The notes: generated by a model not told the origin, from the sequence alone. A stretch of 64,000 nucleotides of DNA from Lampris incognitus (GCF_029633865.1 NC_079230.1:29018009-29082008); one strand, 5' to 3'. Positions 46,702-60,514 are shown, numbered from the stretch's first letter. Numbers and translations are program-made.

Positions 46702-48644
46702 CCGGAAAACACCAAAACATGAAGGAAGAAATCAGCGCATTGTGTGGTTAAAAGTAACAGTAGTAATACATTAGCTATCAATAATAGCTAGTAGCAAGCT
46801 TAGCTTGGAGCAGACAGGTATTTTTGTTGATTTTGGATGGATTAAGCTGGCCATGGGGTCTGCTATACTGTGACATCTATTGACGACATTGCGCTTCTTG
46901 CGTTCTGGGTTTCGGGAAGGGAAAGAAAATGACACCCCCTCCAAACTTTTCACATATCTAGTATCCGATCTGCAGATCCCATAGGCACACCGTTTCAGCA
47001 TTTTGTTGTGTGTTTGCAAAGCTTGACGGACCGTTGCTAAGGTCGGATTGGACAAGCACCGTTCTGGGGAGGTACTTTGCGAAAGCTCAATTGAACTCGA
47101 GGCGTTCTAGAGGAGTGTAAAGTCTACCTCGACTGTACACAGTTACGGCTCCTGATCGGTCTAAAGTCTACGGTGAGTGAACGCTCTAGACTAATCGGAA
47201 GCCGAAAGAGCCGATTGTAGCGTACCAGTCATAGGTCCCAGATGAGACGAGCATCAAAGCTTATCAAGAGGAAGAAGAGTGGTTTTCAAAGTTTACGGCG
47301 ATGTTTGTTCTTCGATGATTCGTTTGAAGGAAAAGTGTTAGCTATAGCTATTAGCGATTTTCCATAGGAACAACTACACGAACTCACAGGCTGGCGCGAA
47401 TTACAAGTGGAACTACCCCGTAGTCGCCCTGTCGAGAGTCGTGTTTCCATAGCGACGTAGGAGCCGCCGGGATCATGAGTTGACGTCAACATTTTGCGAC
47501 AGCTTTCACCGCGACGTAATTATCCCATCCAGGTGGCGGGAAATGTCGAGGTAAATCGTCTCGTTTCTCCTGGAGGACTCGAGCCCCCGCTGAACCTCGT
47601 CGGTGGCGTAGTCAGCCAACAAAGCCTGCACCTCCTCGTCTGTCCGTTTCTCGGCTGATTTCTCCATTTCGCTTGATCGAAATTAAGTTTGCTACCACAC
47701 AGCTTGGTTGCTGGCTTATACAATTGCGCTTGTTGAACACCGAAGTAGAAGGCTGGTTGCTTCCGACGTTCAACCAATCGGCGTCGAGCCCCTCCCAGCA
47801 GGTTTTCAGGGCCGCTCAGAAGTACCGACCCCAGAGCAGGGACTAGAGACGCTCCCTTAAAAGTCCCAGTAAGAGTTCCGGTCAGGGGTAGTTCCTCTAG
47901 TGGAAACACCAGCAAAGCTGCCGGCCCCCTAAAAGGTTCGGGTAGTTCCGCTGGTGGAAAATGGCCTTATGAGTTGTGTTGACAGGTTGCTTCACAAGGG
48001 GCGTCACTCCAGATACTGAAAGCAAAGGTTCACCTACTTTTGCCACTCACAGATGTGAAATATTGGATCATTTTGCTCAATAAATGAATGAGCAAGTATC
48101 ATATTTTTGTCTCATTTGTTTAATTGGGTTTTCTTCATCTACTTTTAGGACTCGTCGCCGGACCGAATCCCCGTGTTACCCCCGCCTTGATTGGTGTCGC
48201 TAAAGCCACAATTGGCCGTGTGTGCGGGTGTGAAGCCGGATGTGAGTATGTGTCGAGGTGGCTGCAGTAGCGCCTCCTCTGATCGGTCGGGGCGCCTGTT
48301 CGGGGGAGAGGGAGAACTGGAGGAATAGCGTGATCCTGCCACGCGCTACGTCGCCCTGGCGAAACGCCTCACTGTCAGGGGAACGAAGCGGCTGGCGACT
48401 CCACATGCGTCGGAGGAGGCATGTGGTAGTCTGCAGCCCTCCCCGCAATGGCAGAGGGGATGGAGCAGAAACCGGGAGGGATCGGAAGAGTGGGGTAATT
48501 GGTCCCATATAATTGGGGAGACAAAGAGGAACGAAATCCCGATGATGAATTAAGGGACGCAAGATTATTAACACGCCGAATGTCGTAAAGTTTGTGTTTT
48601 CCTGCCTTAACGGGAACCATATTGTTTTTCTTTTGACATTTAAT

Positions 48645-48808
48645 CAGGGGAGAGCGCGAACGCAGTCCCCCACTACCAGAAATTATGCAGTCGAGACTCC
48701 CACGTTTGGGGAATTCGCACAGGTCAGCACAACCGGAGTGCAATGGTCAAGCCTCGCCGTGGGTGAACCACCTTCTTGATCATGGTGTCTCCCCTGCCAG
48801 GTAAGTAT
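48645..48808 (-). ncRNA. U1 snRNA, unit 21
   Basis: A112G, linked to the GAGTCTGAC promoter form. Confidence 0.95.
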
Positions 48809-48936
48809 GAACCCCAGCCATCGCACAGAGGAGCTGAGTCTGACACACATCTATCTGTATGACGGTGCCACGGCATCAAGTAAAGCGACTGCTTTGTCCT
48901 CACAGAAATCAAGGTTTGTTTCTTTTAACATGTAAA

Positions 48937-49075
48937 CGGGGGAGAGCGCGAACGCAGTCCCCCACTACCGGAAATGATGCAGTCCAGAGTCTATAACATT
49001 TGGGGAATTGACCTTTCGCAAAGTCAGTTACCGTTGCTATGACCGTCAAGCCTTTCAGAACTATCCAGGAAGTAG
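48937..49075 (-). pseudogene. U1-like copy, unit 21
   Basis: Same sequence as unit 1. Confidence 0.83.
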
Positions 49076-51018
49076 CCGGAAAACACCAAAACATGAAGGA
49101 AGAAATCAGCGCATTGTGTGGTTAAAAGTAACAGTAGTAATACATTAGCTATCAATAATAGCTAGTAGCAAGCTTAGCTTGGAGCAGACAGGTATTTTTG
49201 TTGATTTTGGATGGATTAAGCTGGCCATGGGGTCTGCTATACTGTGACATCTATTGACGACATTGCGCTTCTTGCGTTCTGGGTTTCGGGAAGGGAAAGA
49301 AAATGACACCCCCTCCAAACTTTTCACATATCTAGTATCCGATCTGCAGATCCCATAGGCACACCGTTTCAGCATTTTGTTGTGTGTTTGCAAAGCTTGA
49401 CGGACCGTTGCTAAGGTCGGATTGGACAAGCACCGTTCTGGGGAGGTACTTTGCGAAAGCTCAGTTGAACTCGAGGCGTTCTAGAGGAGTGTAAAGTCTA
49501 CCTCGACTGTACACAGTTACGGCTCCTGATCGGTCTAAAGTCTACGGTGAGTGAACGCTCTAGACTAATCGGAAGCCGAAAGAGCCGATTGTAGCGTACC
49601 AGTCATAGGTCCCAGATGAGACGAGCATCAAAGCTTATCAAGAGGAAGAAGAGTGGTTTTCAAAGTTTACGGCGATGTTTGTTCTTCGATGATTCGTTTG
49701 AAGGAAAAGTGTTAGCTATAGCTATTAGCGATTTTCCATAGGAACAACTACACGAACTCACAGGCTGGCGCGAATTACAAGTGGAACTACCCCGTAGTCG
49801 CCCTGTCGAGAGTCGTGTTTCCATAGCGACGTAGGAGCCGCCGGGATCATGAGTTGACGTCAACATTTTGCGACAGCTTTCACCGCGACGTAATTATCCC
49901 ATCCAGGTGGCGGGAAATGTCGAGGTAAATCGTCTCGTTTCTCCTGGAGGACTCGAGCCCCCGCTGAACCTCGTCGGTGGCGTAGTCAGCCAACAAAGCC
50001 TGCACCTCCTCGTCTGTCCGTTTCTCGGCTGATTTCTCCATTTCGCTTGATCGAAATTAAGTTTGCTACCACACAGCTTGGTTGCTGGCTTATACAATTG
50101 CGCTTGTTGAACACCGAAGTAGAAGGCTGGTTGCTTCCGACGTTCAACCAATCGGCGTCGAGCCCCTCCCAGCAGGTTTTCAGGGCCGCTCAGAAGTACC
50201 GACCCCAGAGCAGGGACTAGAGACGCTCCCTTAAAAGTCCCAGTAAGAGTTCCGGTCAGGGGTAGTTCCTCTAGTGGAAACACCAGCAAAGCTGCCGGCC
50301 CCCTAAAAGGTTCGGGTAGTTCCGCTGGTGGAAAATGGCCTTATGAGTTGTGTTGACAGGTTGCTTCACAAGGGGCGTCACTCCAGATACTGAAAGCAAA
50401 GGTTCACCTACTTTTGCCACTCACAGATGTGAAATATTGGATCATTTTGCTCAATAAATGAATGAGCAAGTATCATATTTTTGTCTCATTTGTTTAATTG
50501 GGTTTTCTTCATCTACTTTTAGGACTCGTCGCCGGACCGAATCCCCGTGTTACCCCCGCCTTGATTGGTGTCGCTAAAGCCACAATTGGCCGTGTGTGCG
50601 GGTGTGAAGCCGGATGTGAGTATGTGTCGAGGTGGCTGCAGTAGCGCCTCCTCTGATCGGTCGGGGCGCCTGTTCGGGGGAGAGGGAGAACTGGAGGAAT
50701 AGCGTGATCCTGCCACGCGCTACGTCGCCCTGGCGAAACGCCTCACTGTCAGGGGAACGAAGCGGCTGGCGACTCCACATGCGTCGGAGGAGGCATGTGG
50801 TAGTCTGCAGCCCTCCCCGCAATGGCAGAGGGGATGGAGCAGAAACCGGGAGGGATCGGAAGAGTGGGGTAATTGGTCCCATATAATTGGGGAGACAAAG
50901 AGGAACGAAACCCCGATGATGAATTAAGGGACGCAAGATTATTAACACGCCGAATGTCGTAAAGTTTGTGTTTTCCTGCCTTAACGGGAACCATATTGTT
51001 TTTCTTTTGACATTTAAT

Positions 51019-51182
51019 CAGGGGAGAGCGCGAACGCAGTCCCCCACTACCAGAAATTATGCAGTCGAGACTCCCACGTTTGGGGAATTCGCACAGGTCA
51101 GCACAACCGGAGTGCAATGGTCAAGCCTCGCCGTGGGTGAACCACCTTCTTGATCATGGTGTCTCCCCTGCCAGGTAAGTAT
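51019..51182 (-). ncRNA. U1 snRNA, unit 22
   Basis: A112G, linked to the GAGTCTGAC promoter form. Confidence 0.95.
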
Positions 51183-51310
51183 GAACCCCAGCCATCGCAC
51201 AGAGGAGCTGAGTCTGACACACATCTATCTGTATGACGGTGCCACGGCATCAAGTAAAGCGACTGCTTTGTCCTCACAGAAATCAAGGTTTGTTTCTTTT
51301 AACATGTAAA

Positions 51311-51449
51311 CGGGGGAGAGCGCGAACGCAGTCCCCCACTACCGGAAATGATGCAGTCCAGAGTCTATAACATTTGGGGAATTGACCTTTCGCAAAGTCA
51401 GTTACCGTTGCTATGACCGTCAAGCCTTTCAGAACTATCCAGGAAGTAG
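51311..51449 (-). pseudogene. U1-like copy, unit 22
   Basis: Same sequence as unit 1. Confidence 0.83.
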
Positions 51450-53392
51450 CCGGAAAACACCAAAACATGAAGGAAGAAATCAGCGCATTGTGTGGTTAAA
51501 AGTAACAGTAGTAATACATTAGCTATCAATAATAGCTAGTAGCAAGCTTAGCTTGGAGCAGACAGGTATTTTTGTTGATTTTGGATGGATTAAGCTGGCC
51601 ATGGGGTCTGCTATACTGTGACATCTATTGACGACATTGCGCTTCTTGCGTTCTGGGTTTCGGGAAGGGAAAGAAAATGACACCCCCTCCAAACTTTTCA
51701 CATATCTAGTATCCGATCTGCAGATCCCATAGGCACACCGTTTCAGCATTTTGTTGTGTGTTTGCAAAGCTTGACGGACCGTTGCTAAGGTCGGATTGGA
51801 CAAGCACCGTTCTGGGGAGGTACTTTGCGAAAGCTCAATTGAACTCGAGGCGTTCTAGAGGAGTGTAAAGTCTACCTCGACTGTACACAGTTACGGCTCC
51901 TGATCGGTCTAAAGTCTACGGTGAGTGAACGCTCTAGACTAATCGGAAGCCGAAAGAGCCGATTGTAGCGTACCAGTCATAGGTCCCAGATGAGACGAGC
52001 ATCAAAGCTTATCAAGAGGAAGAAGAGTGGTTTTCAAAGTTTACGGCGATGTTTGTTCTTCGATGATTCGTTTGAAGGAAAAGTGTTAGCTATAGCTATT
52101 AGCGATTTTCCATAGGAACAACTACACGAACTCACAGGCTGGCGCGAATTACAAGTGGAACTACCCCGTAGTCGCCCTGTCGAGAGTCGTGTTTCCATAG
52201 CGACGTAGGAGCCGCCGGGATCATGAGTTGACGTCAACATTTTGCGACAGCTTTCACCGCGACGTAATTATCCCATCCAGGTGGCGGGAAATGTCGAGGT
52301 AAATCGTCTCGTTTCTCCTGGAGGACTCGAGCCCCCGCTGAACCTCGTCGGTGGCGTAGTCAGCCAACAAAGCCTGCACCTCCTCGTCTGTCCGTTTCTC
52401 GGCTGATTTCTCCATTTCGCTTGATCGAAATTAAGTTTGCTACCACACAGCTTGGTTGCTGGCTTATACAATTGCGCTTGTTGAACACCGAAGTAGAAGG
52501 CTGGTTGCTTCCGACGTTCAACCAATCGGCGTCGAGCCCCTCCCAGCAGGTTTTCAGGGCCGCTCAGAAGTACCGACCCCAGAGCAGGGACTAGAGACGC
52601 TCCCTTAAAAGTCCCAGTAAGAGTTCCGGTCAGGGGTAGTTCCTCTAGTGGAAACACCAGCAAAGCTGCCGGCCCCCTAAAAGGTTCGGGTAGTTCCGCT
52701 GGTGGAAAATGGCCTTATGAGTTGTGTTGACAGGTTGCTTCACAAGGGGCGTCACTCCAGATACTGAAAGCAAAGGTTCACCTACTTTTGCCACTCACAG
52801 ATGTGAAATATTGGATCATTTTGCTCAATAAATGAATGAGCAAGTATCATATTTTTGTCTCATTTGTTTAATTGGGTTTTCTTAGTCTACTTTTAGGACT
52901 CGTCGCCGGACCGAATCCCCGTGTTACCCCCGCCTTGATTGGTGTCGCTAAAGCCACAATTGGCCGTGTGTGCGGGTGTGAAGCCGGATGTGAGTATGTG
53001 TCGAGGTGGCTGCAGTAGCGCCTCCTCTGATCGGTCGGGGCGCCTGTTCGGGGGATAGGGAGAACTGGAGGAATAGCGTGATCCTGCCACGCGCTACGTC
53101 GCCCTGGCGAAACGCCTCACTGTCAGGGGAACGAAGCGGCTGGCGACTCCACATGCGTCGGAGGAGGCATGTGGTAGTCTGCAGCCCTCCCCGCAATGGC
53201 AGAGGGGATGGAGCAGAAACCGGGAGGGATCGGAAGAGTGGGGTGATTGGTCCCATATAATTGGGGAGACAAAGAGGAACGAAACCCCGATGATGAATTA
53301 AGGGACGCAAGATTATTAACACGCCGAATGTCGTAAAGTTTGTGTTTTCCTGCCTTAACGGGAACCATATTGTTTTTCTTTTGACATTTAAT

Positions 53393-53556
53393 CAGGGGAG
53401 AGCGCGAACGCAGTCCCCCACTACCAGAAATTATGCAGTCGAGATTCCCACGTTTGGGGAATTCGCACAGGTCAGCACAACCGGAGTGCAATGGTCAAGC
53501 CTCGCCGTGGGTGAACCACCTTCTTGATCATGGTGTCTCCCCTGCCAGGTAAGTAT
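53393..53556 (-). ncRNA. U1 snRNA, unit 23
   Basis: Consensus RNA. Confidence 0.96.
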
Positions 53557-53684
53557 GAACCCCAGCCATCGCACAGAGGAGCTGATTCTGACACACATCT
53601 ATCTGTATGACGGTGCCACGGCATCAAGTAAAGCGACTGCTTTGTCCTCACAGAAATCAAGGTTTGTTTCTTTTAACATGTAAA

Positions 53685-53823
53685 CGGGGGAGAGCGCGAA
53701 CGCAGTCCCCCACTACCGGAAATGATGCAGTCCAGAGTCTATAACATTTGGGGAATTGACCTTTCGCAAAGTCAGTTACCGTTGCTATGACCGTCAAGCC
53801 TTTCAGAACTATCCAGGAAGTAG
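53685..53823 (-). pseudogene. U1-like copy, unit 23
   Basis: Same sequence as unit 1. Confidence 0.83.
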
Positions 53824-55766
53824 CCGGAAAACACCAAAACATGAAGGAAGAAATCAGCGCATTGTGTGGTTAAAAGTAACAGTAGTAATACATTAGCTAT
53901 CAATAATAGCTAGTAGCAAGCTTAGCTTGGAGCAGACAGGTATTTTTGTTGATTTTGGATGGATTAAGCTGGCCATGGGGTCTGCTATACTGTGACATCT
54001 ATTGACGACATTGCGCTTCTTGCGTTCTGGGTTTCGGGAAGGGAAAGAAAATGACACCCCCTCCAAACTTTTCACATATCTAGTATCCGATCTGCAGATC
54101 CCATAGGCACACCGTTTCAGCATTTTGTTGTGTGTTTGCAAAGCTTGACGGACCGTTGCTAAGGTCGGATTGGACAAGCACCGTTCTGGGGAGGTACTTT
54201 GCGAAAGCTCAATTGAACTCGAGGCGTTCTAGAGGAGTGTAAAGTCTACCTCGACTGTACACAGTTACGGCTCCTGATCGGTCTAAAGTCTACGGTGAGT
54301 GAACGCTCTAGACTAATCGGAAGCCGAAAGAGCCGATTGTAGCGTACCAGTCATAGGTCCCAGATGAGACGAGCATCAAAGCTTATCAAGAGGAAGAAGA
54401 GTGGTTTTCAAAGTTTACGGCGATGTTTGTTCTTCGATGATTCGTTTGAAGGAAAAGTGTTAGCTATAGCTATTAGCGATTTTCCATAGGAACAACTACA
54501 CGAACTCACAGGCTGGCGCGAATTACAAGTGGAACTACCCCGTAGTCGCCCTGTCGAGAGTCGTGTTTCCATAGCGACGTAGGAACCGCCGGGATCATGA
54601 GTTGACGTCAGCATTTTGCGACAGCTTTCACCGCGACGTAATTATCCCATCCAGGTGGCGGGAAATGTCGAGGTAAATCGTCTCGTTTCTCCTGGAGGAC
54701 TCGAGCCCCCGCTGAACCTCGTCGGTGGCGTAGTCAGCCAACAAAGCCTGCACCTCCTCGTCTGTCCGTTTCTCGGCTGATTTCTCCATTTCGCTTGATC
54801 GAAATTAAGTTTGCTACCACACAGCTTGGTTGCTGGCTTATACAATTGCGCTTGTTGAACACCGAAGTAGAAGGCTGGTTGCTTCCGACGTTCAACCAAT
54901 CGGCGTCGAGCCCCTCCCAGCAGGTTTTCAGGGCCGCTCAGAAGTACCGACCCCAGAGCAGGGACTAGAGACGCTCCCTTAAAAGTCCCAGTAAGAGTTC
55001 CGGTCAGGGGTAGTTCCTCTAGTGGAAACACCAGCAAAGCTGCCGGCCCCCTAAAAGGTTCGGGTAGTTCCGCTGGTGGAAAATGGCCTTATGAGTTGTG
55101 TTGACAGGTTGCTTCACAAGGGGCGTCACTCCAGATACTGAAAGCAAAGGTTCACCTACTTTTGCCACTCACAGATGTGAAATATTGGATCATTTTGCTC
55201 AATAAATGAATGAGCAAGTATCATATTTTTGTCTCATTTGTTTAATTGGGTTTTCTTCATCTACTTTTAGGACTCGTCGCCGGACCGAATCCCCGTGTTA
55301 CCCCCGCCTTGATTGGTGTCGCTAAAGCCACAATTGGCCGTGTGTGCGGGTGTGAAGCCGGATGTGAGTATGTGTCGAGGTGGCTGCAGTAGCGCCTCCT
55401 CTGATCGGTCGGGGCGCCTGTTCGGGGGAGAGGGAGAACTGGAGGAATAGCGTGATCCTGCCACGCGCTACGTCGCCCTGGCGAAACGCCTCACTGTCAG
55501 GGGAACGAAGCGGCTGGCGACTCCACATGCGTCGGAGGAGGCATGTGGTAGTCTGCAGCCCTCCCCGCAATGGCAGAGGGGATGGAGCAGAAACCGGGAG
55601 GGATCGGAAGAGTGGGGTAATTGGTCCCATATAATTGGGGAGACAAAGAGGAACGAAACCCCGATGATGAATTAAGGGACGCAAGATTATTAACACGCCG
55701 AATGTCGTAAAGTTTGTGTTTTCCTGCCTTAACGGGAACCATATTGTTTTTCTTTTGACATTTAAT

Positions 55767-55930
55767 CAGGGGAGAGCGCGAACGCAGTCCCCCACTACCA
55801 GAAATTATGCAGTCGAGACTCCCACGTTTGGGGAATTCGCACAGGTCAGCACAACCGGAGTGCAATGGTCAAGCCTCGCCGTGGGTGAACCACCTTCTTG
55901 ATCATGGTGTCTCCCCTGCCAGGTAAGTAT
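55767..55930 (-). ncRNA. U1 snRNA, unit 24
   Basis: A112G, linked to the GAGTCTGAC promoter form. Confidence 0.95.
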
Positions 55931-56058
55931 GAACCCCAGCCATCGCACAGAGGAGCTGAGTCTGACACACATCTATCTGTATGACGGTGCCACGGCATCA
56001 AGTAAAGCGACTGCTTTGTCCTCACAGAAATCAAGGTTTGTTTCTTTTAACATGTAAA

Positions 56059-56197
56059 CGGGGGAGAGCGCGAACGCAGTCCCCCACTACCGGAAATGAT
56101 GCAGTCCAGAGTCTATAACATTTGGGGAATTGACCTTTCGCAAAGTCAGTTACCGTTGCTATGACCGTCAAGCCTTTCAGAACTATCCAGGAAGTAG
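56059..56197 (-). pseudogene. U1-like copy, unit 24
   Basis: Same sequence as unit 1. Confidence 0.83.
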
Positions 56198-58140
56198 CCG
56201 GAAAACACCAAAACATGAAGGAAGAAATCAGCGCATTGTGTGGTTAAAAGTAACAGTAGTAATACATTAACTATCAATAATAGCTAGTAGCAAGCTTAGC
56301 TTGGAGCAGACAGGTATTTTTGTTGATTTTGGATGGATTAAGCTGGCCATGGGGTCTGCTATACTGTGACATCTATTGACGACATTGCGCTTCTTGCGTT
56401 CTGGGTTTCGGGAAGGGAAAGAAAATGACACCCCCTCCAAACTTTTCACATATCTAGTATCCGATCTGCAGATCCCATAGGCACACCGTTTCAGCATTTT
56501 GTTGTGTGTTTGCAAAGCTTGACGGACCGTTGCTAAGGTCGGATTGGACAAGCACCGTTCTGGGGAGGTACTTTGCGAAAGCTCAATTGAACTCGAGGCG
56601 TTCTAGAGGAGTGTAAAGTCTACCTCGACTGTACACAGTTACGGCTCCTGATCGGTCTAAAGTCTACGGTGAGTGAACGCTCTAGACTAATCGGAAGCCG
56701 AAAGAGCCGATTGTAGCGTACCAGTCATAGGTCCCAGATGAGACGAGCATCAAAGCTTATCAAGAGGAAGAAGAGTGGTTTTCAAAGTTTACGGCGATGT
56801 TTGTTCTTCGATGATTCGTTTGAAGGAAAAGTGTTAGCTATAGCTATTAGCGATTTTCCATAGGAACAACTACACGAACTCACAGGCTGGCGCGAATTAC
56901 AAGTGGAACTACCCCGTAGTCGCCCTGTCGAGAGTCGTGTTTCCATAGCGACGTAGGAGCCGCCGGGATCATGAGTTGACGTCAACATTTTGCGACAGCT
57001 TTCACCGCGACGTAATTATCCCATCCAGGTGGCGGGAAATGTCGAGGTAAATCGTCTCGTTTCTCCTGGAGGACTCGAGCCCCCGCTGAACCTCGTCGGT
57101 GGCGTAGTCAGCCAACAAAGCCTGCACCTCCTCGTCTGTCCGTTTCTCGGCTGATTTCTCCATTTCGCTTGATCGAAATTAAGTTTGCTACCACACAGCT
57201 TGGTTGCTGGCTTATACAATTGCGCTTGTTGAACACCGAAGTAGAAGGCTGGTTGCTTCCGACGTTCAACCAATCGGCGTCGAGCCCCTCCCAGCAGGTT
57301 TTCAGGGCCGCTCAGAAGTACCGACCCCAGAGCAGGGACTAGAGACGCTCCCTTAAAAGTCCCAGTAAGAGTTCCGGTCAGGGGTAGTTCCTCTAGTGGA
57401 AACACCAGCAAAGCTGCCGGCCCCCTAAAAGGTTCGGGTAGTTCCGCTGGTGGAAAATGGCCTTATGAGTTGTGTTGACAGGTTGCTTCACAAGGGGCGT
57501 CACTCCAGATACTGAAAGCAAAGGTTCACCTACTTTTGCCACTCACAGATGTGAAATATTGGATCATTTTGCTCAATAAATGAATGAGCAAGTATCATAT
57601 TTTTGTCTCATTTGTTTAATTGGGTTTTCTTCATCTACTTTTAGGACTCGTCGCCGGACCGAATACCCGTGTTACCCCCGCCTTGATTGGTGTCGCTAAA
57701 GCCACAATTGGCCGTGTGTGCGGGTGTGAAGCCGGATGTGAGTATGTGTCGAGGTGGCTGCAGTAGCGCCTCCTCTGATCGGTCGGGGCGCCTGTTCGGG
57801 GGAGAGGGAGAACTGGAGGAATAGCGTGATCCTGCCACGCGCTACGTCGCCCTGGCGAAACGCCTCACTGTCAGGGGAACGAAGCGGCTGGCGACTCCAC
57901 ATGCGTCGGAGGAGGCATGTGGTAGTCTGCAGCCCTCCCCGCAATGGCAGAGGGGATGGAGCAGAAACCGGGAGGGATCGGAAGAGTGGGGTAATTGGTC
58001 CCATATAATTGGGGAGACAAAGAGGAACGAAACCCCGATGATGAATTAAGGGACGCAAGATTATTAACACGCCGAATGTCGTAAAGTTTGTGTTTTCCTG
58101 CCTTAACGGGAACCATATTGTTTTTCTTTTGACATTTAAT

Positions 58141-58304
58141 CAGGGGAGAGCGCGAACGCAGTCCCCCACTACCAGAAATTATGCAGTCGAGATTCCCACG
58201 TTTGGGGAATTCGCACAGGTCAGCACAACCGGAGTGCAATGGTCAAGCCTCGCCGTGGGTGAACCACCTTCTTGATCATGGTGTCTCCCCTGCCAGGTAA
58301 GTAT
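58141..58304 (-). ncRNA. U1 snRNA, unit 25
   Basis: Consensus RNA. Confidence 0.96.
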
Positions 58305-58432
58305 GAACCCCAGCCATCGCACAGAGGAGCTGATTCTGACACACATCTATCTGTATGACGGTGCCACGGCATCAAGTAAAGCGACTGCTTTGTCCTCACA
58401 GAAATCAAGGTTTGTTTCTTTTAACATGTAAA

Positions 58433-58571
58433 CGGGGGAGAGCGCGAACGCAGTCCCCCACTACCGGAAATGATGCAGTCCAGAGTCTATAACATTTGGG
58501 GAATTGACCTTTCGCAAAGTCAGTTACCGTTGCTATGACCGTCAAGCCTTTCAGAACTATCCAGGAAGTAG
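58433..58571 (-). pseudogene. U1-like copy, unit 25
   Basis: Same sequence as unit 1. Confidence 0.83.
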
Positions 58572-60514
58572 CCGGAAAACACCAAAACATGAAGGAAGAA
58601 ATCAGCGCATTGTGTGGTTAAAAGTAACAGTAGTAATACATTAGCTATCAATAATAGCTAGTAGCAAGCTTAGCTTGGAGCAGACAGGTATTTTTGTTGA
58701 TTTTGGATGGATTAAGCTGGCCATGGGGTCTGCTATACTGTGACATCTATTGACGACATTGCGCTTCTTGCGTTCTGGGTTTCGGGAAGGGAAAGAAAAT
58801 GACACCCCCTCCAAACTTTTCACATATCTAGTATCCGATCTGCAGATCCCATAGGCACACCGTTTCAGCATTTTGTTGTGTGTTTGCAAAGCTTGACGGA
58901 CCGTTGCTAAGGTCGGATTGGACAAGCACCGTTCTGGGGAGGTACTTTGCGAAAGCTCAATTGAACTCGAGGCGTTCTAGAGGAGTGTAAAGTCTACCTC
59001 GACTGTACACAGTTACGGCTCCTGATCGGTCTAAAGTCTACGGTGAGTGAACGCTCTAGACTAATCGGAAGCCGAAAGAGCCGATTGTAGCGTACCAGTC
59101 ATAGGTCCCAGATGAGACGAGCATCAAAGCTTATCAAGAGGAAGAAGAGTGGTTTTCAAAGTTTACGGCGATGTTTGTTCTTCGATGATTCGTTTGAAGG
59201 AAAAGTGTTAGCTATAGCTATTAGCGATTTTCCATAGGAACAACTACACGAACTCACAGGCTGGCGCGAATTACAAGTGGAACTACCCCGTAGTCGCCCT
59301 GTCGAGAGTCGTGTTTCCATAGCGACGTAGGAACCGCCGGGATCATGAGTTGACGTCAGCATTTTGCGACAGCTTTCACCGCGACGTAATTATCCCATCC
59401 AGGTGGCGGGAAATGTCGAGGTAAATCGTCTCGTTTCTCCTGGAGGACTCGAGCCCCCGCTGAACCTCGTCGGTGGCGTAGTCAGCCAACAAAGCCTGCA
59501 CCTCCTCGTCTGTCCGTTTCTCGGCTGATTTCTCCATTTCGCTTGATCGAAATTAAGTTTGCTACCACACAGCTTGGTTGCTGGCTTATACAATTGCGCT
59601 TGTTGAACACCGAAGTAGAAGGCTGGTTGCTTCCGACGTTCAACCAATCGGCGTCGAGCCCCTCCCAGCAGGTTTTCAGGGCCGCTCAGAAGTACCGACC
59701 CCAGAGCAGGGACTAGAGACGCTCCCTTAAAAGTCCCAGTAAGAGTTCCGGTCAGGGGTAGTTCCTCTAGTGGAAACACCAGCAAAGCTGCCGGCCCCCT
59801 AAAAGGTTCGGGTAGTTCCGCTGGTGGAAAATGGCCTTATGAGTTGTGTTGACAGGTTGCTTCACAAGGGGCGTCACTCCAGATACTGAAAGCAAAGGTT
59901 CACCTACTTTTGCCACTCACAGATGTGAAATATTGGATCATTTTGCTCAATAAATGAATGAGCAAGTATCATATTTTTGTCTCATTTGTTTAATTGGGTT
60001 TTCTTCATCTACTTTTAGGACTCGTCGCCGGACCGAATCCCCGTGTTACCCCCGCCTTGATTGGTGTCGCTAAAGCCACAATTGGCCGTGTGTGCGGGTG
60101 TGAAGCCGGATGTGAGTATGTGTCGAGGTGGCTGCAGTAGCGCCTCCTCTGATCGGTCGGGGCGCCTGTTCGGGGGAGAGGGAGAACTGGAGGAATAGCG
60201 TGATCCTGCCACGCGCTACGTCGCCCTGGCGAAACGCCTCACTGTCAGGGGAACGAAGCGGCTGGCGACTCCACATGCGTCGGAGGAGGCATGTGGTAGT
60301 CTGCAGCCCTCCCCGCAATGGCAGAGGGGATGGAGCAGAAACCGGGAGGGATCGGAAGAGTGGGGTAATTGGTCCCATATAATTGGGGAGACAAAGAGGA
60401 ACGAAACCCCGATGATGAATTAAGGGACGCAAGATTATTAACACGCCGAATGTCGGAAAGTTTGTGTTTTCCTGCCTTAACGGGAACCATATTGTTTTTC
60501 TTTTGACATTTAAT

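Larger units (their letters stand above)
45091..47464. repeat. Array unit 20
   Basis: 2374 bp. Harbinger 44980-45592, Tc1 45613-45780, SINE 45782-46162. GAAATCCCG SINE tail, GAGTCTGAC promoter form, two U1 changes, and a private AAAGCCAG in the U1-like copy. Confidence 0.95.
47465..49838. repeat. Array unit 21
   Basis: 2374 bp. Harbinger 47354-47966, Tc1 47987-48154, SINE 48156-48536. As unit 20 but without its private U1 and U1-like changes. Private G in GCTCAGTTG near 49464. Confidence 0.95.
49839..52212. repeat. Array unit 22
   Basis: 2374 bp. Harbinger 49728-50340, Tc1 50361-50528, SINE 50530-50910. GAGTCTGAC promoter form and the stem-loop 3 change, but the consensus SINE tail. Confidence 0.95.
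52213..54586. repeat. Array unit 23
   Basis: 2374 bp. Harbinger 52102-52714, Tc1 52735-52902, SINE 52904-53284. Shares CTTAGTCTAC and GGATAGGG with unit 12, eleven units away. Private GGGGTGATTGG near 53245. Confidence 0.95.
54587..56960. repeat. Array unit 24
   Basis: 2374 bp. Harbinger 54476-55088, Tc1 55109-55276, SINE 55278-55658. GAGTCTGAC promoter form and the stem-loop 3 change. Private A at 56270 in the spacer inverted repeat. Confidence 0.95.
56961..59334. repeat. Array unit 25
   Basis: 2374 bp. Harbinger 56850-57462, Tc1 57483-57650, SINE 57652-58032. Private GAATACCCG in the SINE B-box remnant. Confidence 0.95.
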
